Source of the DNA: CAYXVU01 sp964468725
GTDB taxonomy: Bacteria; Acidobacteriota; Blastocatellia; UBA7656
Reading direction: 5' to 3'
Length of the DNA stretch: 36,730 bases
Assembly (NCBI GenBank): GCA_964468725.1
Contig: CAYXVU010000035.1
Location: 1-36,730 of the forward strand
Below are positions 33,411-36,730 of this stretch, in pieces; within the stretch, counting starts at the first letter, position 1, and each line of letters opens with the position of its first letter. Below the pieces are notes generated by a model. The model did no database searches. It saw only the letters and a program-made list of their open reading frames with translations, and was not told the DNA's origin. The translations under genes were made by a program, and so were the position numbers.

Positions 33411-33881
33411 ATGAGACAGCAAGGCTTTGGCAATCCGGCGAAGGGTTCGGAAACTCGTTTGACACTTTTGTTACTGGCATTCGGCTTATTGCTGAGTAGC
33501 GTCGGCTGCGGGGTTCACAGCATGGCGGGCAGCCCTGTAGCGCAATTCCCCGATGGTGCGGTTACCTCTTCGGATGTAGAGAAGCTTCTCAAGTACGATG
33601 CGCGGGTCAAAGATTTTTCGATGAACGGCAATAAGCTGGTCGTCGAGGTGAATTCGTCATGGATGACCTCACCGCCCGGCATTCAAGAGCGCGTAACCGG
33701 ACAGTGGTATGGCCAGTGGCAAGCGGCCAACGGCGGCACAGCCAAGTCACCGAAAAAAGATGTTAGCGTGTTGATTACCAATGAAGGCGCAGACATCGCG
33801 CAATGGACGACGGATGGGTTCAAACCCGTTGCTAAAATCAAAGCCCAAGAAGAAGCGGCAAAAGCCGCCGAAGGAGAATAA
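33411..33881 (+). CDS. Small putative lipoprotein, function unknown
   Basis: A basic N-terminus, a hydrophobic run (LTLLLLAFGLLLSS) and a VGC lipobox (Cys33) predict export and lipid attachment, although Ser rather than Leu occupies the -3 position. The remaining ~120 residues form a compact domain (YDARVKDFSMNGNKLVVEVNSSW, VTGQWYGQWQAANGG, VSVLITNEGADIAQWTTDGF) ending in an Ala/Lys/Glu-rich helix. I do not recognise the family. The ATG at 33411 with AAAGG just upstream is preferred over an ATG at 33390. A good promoter and a strong terminator bracket it as a single-gene unit. Confidence 0.85.
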   Translation: MRQQGFGNPAKGSETRLTLLLLAFGLLLSSVGCGVHSMAGSPVAQFPDGAVTSSDVEKLLKYDARVKDFSMNGNKLVVEVNSSWMTSPPGIQERVTGQWYGQWQAANGGTAKSPKKDVSVLITNEGADIAQWTTDGFKPVAKIKAQEEAAKAAEGE

Positions 33882-33919
33882 CCACCCTATTCTTCGCACC
33901 ATTATCCGAATAACCGACC

Positions 33920-33966
33920 ATGCGCCATCGCGTTGCTAATCGCAAACCGCCATGGCGCATTTTTTT
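33920..33966 (+). terminator. Rho-independent terminator of the small lipoprotein gene
   Basis: ATGCGCCAT (33920-33928) pairs perfectly with ATGGCGCAT (33952-33960) and is followed directly by TTTTTT. It lies 39 bases past the stop codon. Confidence 0.9.
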
Positions 33967-34081
33967 ACCCTCTGCACCCTCTACCTTCTCTCCATCCGTA
34001 TGGGTCATCAGAGCGATTCGCTTACTTCATCAGCAATCTGTCAGGCAGGATGATTCATCGGCGACGCAAGCGGAGCGAATG

Positions 34082-34375
34082 ATGATAAAGCGCCAATCAG
34101 ATCATCTACTACCCTCTACTCCAAACGGTCGTAGGGGAATCATCCCTGCCGTTTTGTTATCGCTAGCGATGGCCATCGGCATCAATGCTGCAATCTTCAG
34201 CGATTGGCAACGCCTAATCCTTCGCCCCTCATGGCTACAAACCGTCGAAAACGATGCTGGAGAATCTGAGATTCAAGAAGGAGAAGCGCAACCTCTCCTC
34301 TTCCGACAAGCCTTCATCAGTGCCTACGGCTTCACGACAGACCGCGCAAGACTTGTTCGTCGTAATCGCAAATAA
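34082..34375 (+). CDS. Possible small membrane protein
   Basis: From the ATG at 34082, with GGAG six bases upstream, the product has 97 residues. It has a basic start, one hydrophobic helix (IIPAVLLSLAMAIGINAAIF) and a polar tail. The start lies after the upstream terminator. The last 44 bases overlap, on the opposite strand, the end of a better supported gene. I recognise no family. It could be a real single-pass protein or a chance open frame. Confidence 0.35.
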   Translation: MIKRQSDHLLPSTPNGRRGIIPAVLLSLAMAIGINAAIFSDWQRLILRPSWLQTVENDAGESEIQEGEAQPLLFRQAFISAYGFTTDRARLVRRNRK

Positions 34376-34550
34376 GACGTTCGGGGTCTTGTTCGTCGAG
34401 GGCTTCTTGATTGAGCCAGATTTTGATTCGCCCGTTTTCACGCAGGCAGATGATCTCATCAAAATGCACGTAATTGCCGGTCAGTTGTCCGTACTCGTTG
34501 AAGGTGTAGGGCGGGATTAGGTGGCGAATTTCAGCAAAGTCAATGACCAC
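34332..34550 (-). CDS. Small protein of unknown function (72 residues)
   Basis: The product is acidic and soluble-looking, with WLN and NEYGQLTGNYVHFDEIICLRENGRIKIWLNQ suggesting a small beta-rich fold, followed by a helix (ALDEQDPERLICDYDEQV). I do not recognise the family. It begins with GTG, with an excellent AGGAGG nine bases upstream, which supports it as a real gene. It lies downstream of trpE on the same strand with a gap of about 70 bases and could belong to that transcript. Confidence 0.65.
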   Translation of the reverse strand: MVIDFAEIRHLIPPYTFNEYGQLTGNYVHFDEIICLRENGRIKIWLNQEALDEQDPERLICDYDEQVLRGLS

Positions 34551-34621
34551 AGCAACTCTCCTCCTCGAATTTTTACGGCAGAGATTGATTGAGCGAGCGG
34601 CTATGCAAACGGGTTTGCCTC

Positions 34622-36103
34622 TTATCCTTTTCCTTCAGCCATCTCAATAGCCTGCAACATTGCCCGCGCTTTGTTGACCGTTTCAAAGTATTCCGTTTCC
34701 GGCACGGAATCAGCAACAATACCGGCTCCAACCTGAACATACGCCTTCCCCTCTTTCACGACGATAGTGCGGATGGCGATACAAGAATCGAGATTGCCCG
34801 AATAATCCAAATACATTGCCGCGCCTGCATAGACACCGCGCCGGGTTGGTTCCAGTTTGTCAATGATCTCCATAGCACGCACTTTGGGCGCACCGCTCAC
34901 CGTGCCTGCGGGAAAGCAGGCGGCCAGGGCATCAAAGCGATCTTTGCCTTGCCGCAACCGCGCCTTGATGCCAGATACCAAATGCATGACATGCGAATAA
35001 CGCTCAATAACGAGAAGGTCTGTGACTTCGACCGAACCGTAATCAGCAACTCTCCCTAAGTCGTTTCTCCCCAAATCCACCAACATGACATGTTCGGCCA
35101 CTTCCTTTTCATCGGCTCGCATCTCTTCGCCGAGTAGCAAATCTTCAGTCTCGGTTTCGCCGCGCGGACGAGTTCCGGCAATCGGGCGATAATCAAGCCG
35201 CCTCCCGGTTGCGCGCACCAACATCTCCGGAGATGCGCCGATAATCGCGTGATCGTTGAGATGAAGATAAAACATGTAAGGTGAAGGATTCACAACCCGC
35301 AGGGCGCGATAGACTTCAAACGGGTGAGAAGTGAGGCCGATACTGAAGCGCTGGGATAACACGACCTGAAAAATATCGCCTGCGGCAATAAACTCTTTGG
35401 CTTTCTCAACGGCACGTTCATAGCCGTCTTTGGTCATATTGGAACGCAATTTATCTTTGGTGATTGCTAATTTGGGTAAGGCTTCAATGGGGTCATTCAG
35501 TCGCGCTTCGAGGATAGCAATCTCGGCAAGCGCCTTTTGATATTCGTCTTCCAACCCTGCGGTTTGGCCGTTGGTAAACACGTTGGCAATGATATGAATC
35601 TGCTGTTTGACATGATCGAAAGCGAGCAACCGAGAGAAGAACATCATCACGGCATCATCAAGGTTGAGCGCATCGGGGTTTTTATCGGGAATCTTTTCAA
35701 ACCAACGCACCGCATCATAACTGAAGTATCCGACAGCGCCGCAGACAAAGGGCGGAATATCCGGCTGGCGTACAGGAATATGCTGTCCGGTCAGCCGACG
35801 TAGAACGGCAAGCAGGGGTTCGTCCGTCTCTTCTACTCCGGTTGCCGTCTCGATCTTTACTTTTCCCTGATGGCTGCGGACGATCATCTGCGGGTCGAAC
35901 CCGAGAAAGGAGTAGCGCGCGACCTTTTCTCCCCCCTCAATGGATTCGAGCAAGAAGGAATAGGAACTCAAGCGTTGGAGTTTGAGGTAGGCGGCAACCG
36001 GAGTCAATAAATCGGCAATGACACATTTGATGACCGGCACAACAGTACCTTCTTGCGCGAGTCGCAAGAAATCTTCATAGCTGGCTGGTGCAAGGGTCTT
36101 CAT
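34622..36103 (-). CDS. trpE: Anthranilate synthase component I
   Basis: TrpE converts chorismate to anthranilate, the first committed step of tryptophan synthesis, using ammonia supplied by the glutamine amidotransferase TrpG. The N-terminal LLES motif (residues 51-54) is the tryptophan feedback site. The chorismate-binding domain has FQVVLSQRFS, PSPYMFYL, PIAGTRPRGET, LVDLGRNDLGRV, AGTVSGAPKVRAMEIID and VQVGAGIVADSVPE. The 493-residue length is normal. The trpG and other trp genes are not next to it; hisE lies 85 bases upstream on the same strand. The ATG has no strong ribosome-binding site. Fully conserved motifs argue against an aminodeoxychorismate synthase. Confidence 0.95.
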   Translation of the reverse strand: MKTLAPASYEDFLRLAQEGTVVPVIKCVIADLLTPVAAYLKLQRLSSYSFLLESIEGGEKVARYSFLGFDPQMIVRSHQGKVKIETATGVEETDEPLLAVLRRLTGQHIPVRQPDIPPFVCGAVGYFSYDAVRWFEKIPDKNPDALNLDDAVMMFFSRLLAFDHVKQQIHIIANVFTNGQTAGLEDEYQKALAEIAILEARLNDPIEALPKLAITKDKLRSNMTKDGYERAVEKAKEFIAAGDIFQVVLSQRFSIGLTSHPFEVYRALRVVNPSPYMFYLHLNDHAIIGASPEMLVRATGRRLDYRPIAGTRPRGETETEDLLLGEEMRADEKEVAEHVMLVDLGRNDLGRVADYGSVEVTDLLVIERYSHVMHLVSGIKARLRQGKDRFDALAACFPAGTVSGAPKVRAMEIIDKLEPTRRGVYAGAAMYLDYSGNLDSCIAIRTIVVKEGKAYVQVGAGIVADSVPETEYFETVNKARAMLQAIEMAEGKG

Positions 36104-36188
36104 AGGTTACCATTCCGCCATCGCTTACGGTTCAGCCGTTATTCTGACCATTGTGCTCTAGGCTGAAGCGTACTGATTCATCTGCGCC

Positions 36189-36473
36189 TCATTTCTTCTG
36201 CGATTGCGGAGTGCGTCCGGCGCGATTGGCCAACTCCGCATCAATCTCTTTTAGCCAAATCCCACGCTCGACCATCAGAACCAGCAAGTGATAGAACAGA
36301 TCGGCCAGTTCAGCAACCGTTTGGCGAGGTGAATCGTTTTTCGCTGCGATAATGACTTCACCCGATTCTTCGGCAATCTTTTTCAAAATCTTATCCAACC
36401 CGCTGTTGAATAGATATGTCGTATAGGAGCCCTCCGGTCGTTTATCTTTTCGGTCGGGAAAAAAAATGTTCAG
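36189..36473 (-). CDS. hisE: Phosphoribosyl-ATP pyrophosphatase, start codon non-canonical or unresolved
   Basis: HisE hydrolyses phosphoribosyl-ATP to phosphoribosyl-AMP in histidine synthesis. The reading frame encodes PDRKDKRPEGSYTTYL, then FNSGLDKILKKIAEESGEV, and ELADLFYHLLVLMVERGI, all family-typical. The in-frame TTG at 36398 would cut off the conserved PEGSYTTYLF segment. Upstream the frame is open to a TAA at 36474-36476 and contains no ATG, GTG or TTG; the candidates are CTG at 36473 (94 residues, normal length) or ATT at 36467. A run of eight T lies in between, so a sequencing indel is possible, although no other frame supplies a start either. It precedes trpE by 85 bases. Confidence 0.85.
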   Translation of the reverse strand: MNIFFPDRKDKRPEGSYTTYLFNSGLDKILKKIAEESGEVIIAAKNDSPRQTVAELADLFYHLLVLMVERGIWLKEIDAELANRAGRTPQSQKK

Positions 36474-36730
36474 TTAATTGATTTTAAAACCAAAAAACAC
36501 AAAGCCCCCAAAAACCAGCGAAAAGGTGTAATCAGAGGCATCGTCAGGCAACTGAATCTTACATAGCAAACTCTCGCCTCGTGCTGCCTGCGGCTCGGCT
36601 TCGCGCGATGTCACCAATACAGTCAACGATCTTCCGTCGGCATTCACACGCAGGTCTAATAGGTTTTCAGCGTAAACAGAGTCTGAAGTTTGCAGATGGG
36701 AGACCTGCCCGGTCTGTAAAGTTTTCAGCA
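36474..36730 (-). CDS. C-terminal part of an unidentified gene (runs off the window)
   Basis: A frame with no stop runs from the window edge to TAA at 36474-36476, giving 84 residues plus part of a codon. The translation looks protein-like: DLRVNADGRSLTVLVTSREAEP, GESLLCKIQLPDDASDY, then FSLVFGGFVFFGFKIN at the very end, suggesting a beta-rich exported or adhesion-like domain. I do not recognise it, and nothing in it resembles HisI or another histidine enzyme. Its stop codon abuts the candidate CTG of hisE in the same frame. Confidence 0.55.
   Translation of the reverse strand, partial: LKTLQTGQVSHLQTSDSVYAENLLDLRVNADGRSLTVLVTSREAEPQAARGESLLCKIQLPDDASDYTFSLVFGGFVFFGFKIN

Noticed and set aside
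33920..34078. N-terminal extension of the small plus-strand frame
   Set aside because: Its first codons lie within the terminator hairpin of the lipoprotein gene; if the frame is used at all, the start at 34082 is better.
1..36730. Search for CRISPR arrays, insertion sequences, prophage or defence genes
   Set aside because: No regularly spaced direct repeats, transposase, integrase, restriction or Cas-like proteins were seen.

Overview
The window is a housekeeping-type chromosomal segment with roughly balanced base composition from a Gram-negative-type bacterium. The gene mix fits an acidobacterium, perhaps class Blastocatellia: a ResB/CcsA System II cytochrome c pair, a secreted DUF1800/DUF1501 pair, a HEAT-repeat giant, an orphan RsbW/STAS pair, and large TPR and PD40 proteins. 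This assignment is inference from gene content; no rRNA or tRNA was found. Many genes lack a clear Shine-Dalgarno sequence and several appear to use TTG starts. Sigma70-like promoters can be read directly, for example TTGACA-N17-TAGAAT before resB.

Layout. 1-1.6 kb: rbfA and an NrnA-type DHH phosphoesterase. 1.6-6 kb, minus strand: a dienelactone hydrolase-family protein, then the resB-ccsA cytochrome c maturation operon and a small membrane protein. 6-7.4 kb: uppP, convergent with a soluble-looking S26-family peptidase. 7.6-11.5 kb, minus: a 1080-residue exported HEAT solenoid followed by a lipoprotein. 11.7-13.8 kb: a small protein of unknown function and recA, diverging from a 690-bp region with hairpins but no convincing gene. 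14-17.2 kb: a zinc-ribbon/RDD membrane protein and rqcH (ribosome rescue). 17.3-19.2 kb, minus: aroA-aroK of the shikimate pathway; aroA is interrupted by a 10-N assembly gap. 19.3-22.4 kb: an RsbW-like kinase, a STAS antagonist, then an exported caspase-fold protein with TPRs whose catalytic residues are both replaced. 22.6-25.9 kb: a small membrane protein and the DUF1800-DUF1501 pair. 26-31.4 kb: a PD40 beta-propeller protein, a membrane-spanning FHA-like/trypsin-like protease, a protein of unknown function, and a TPR protein. 31.6-36.7 kb: pruA, a small lipoprotein, two small genes, trpE, hisE and the end of an unidentified gene.

Amino-acid biosynthesis (aroA, aroK, trpE, hisE) is scattered, with trpE and hisE possibly co-transcribed. 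The envelope genes (HEAT solenoid, lipoproteins, pseudo-caspase, FHA protease, DUF1800/1501, PD40, TPR) are the least understood part. I see no phage, transposon, CRISPR array or recognisable defence locus. The most interesting signals are the degenerate caspase-TPR protein, the transmembrane FHA-like protease, and a complete hisE reading frame with no canonical start codon.
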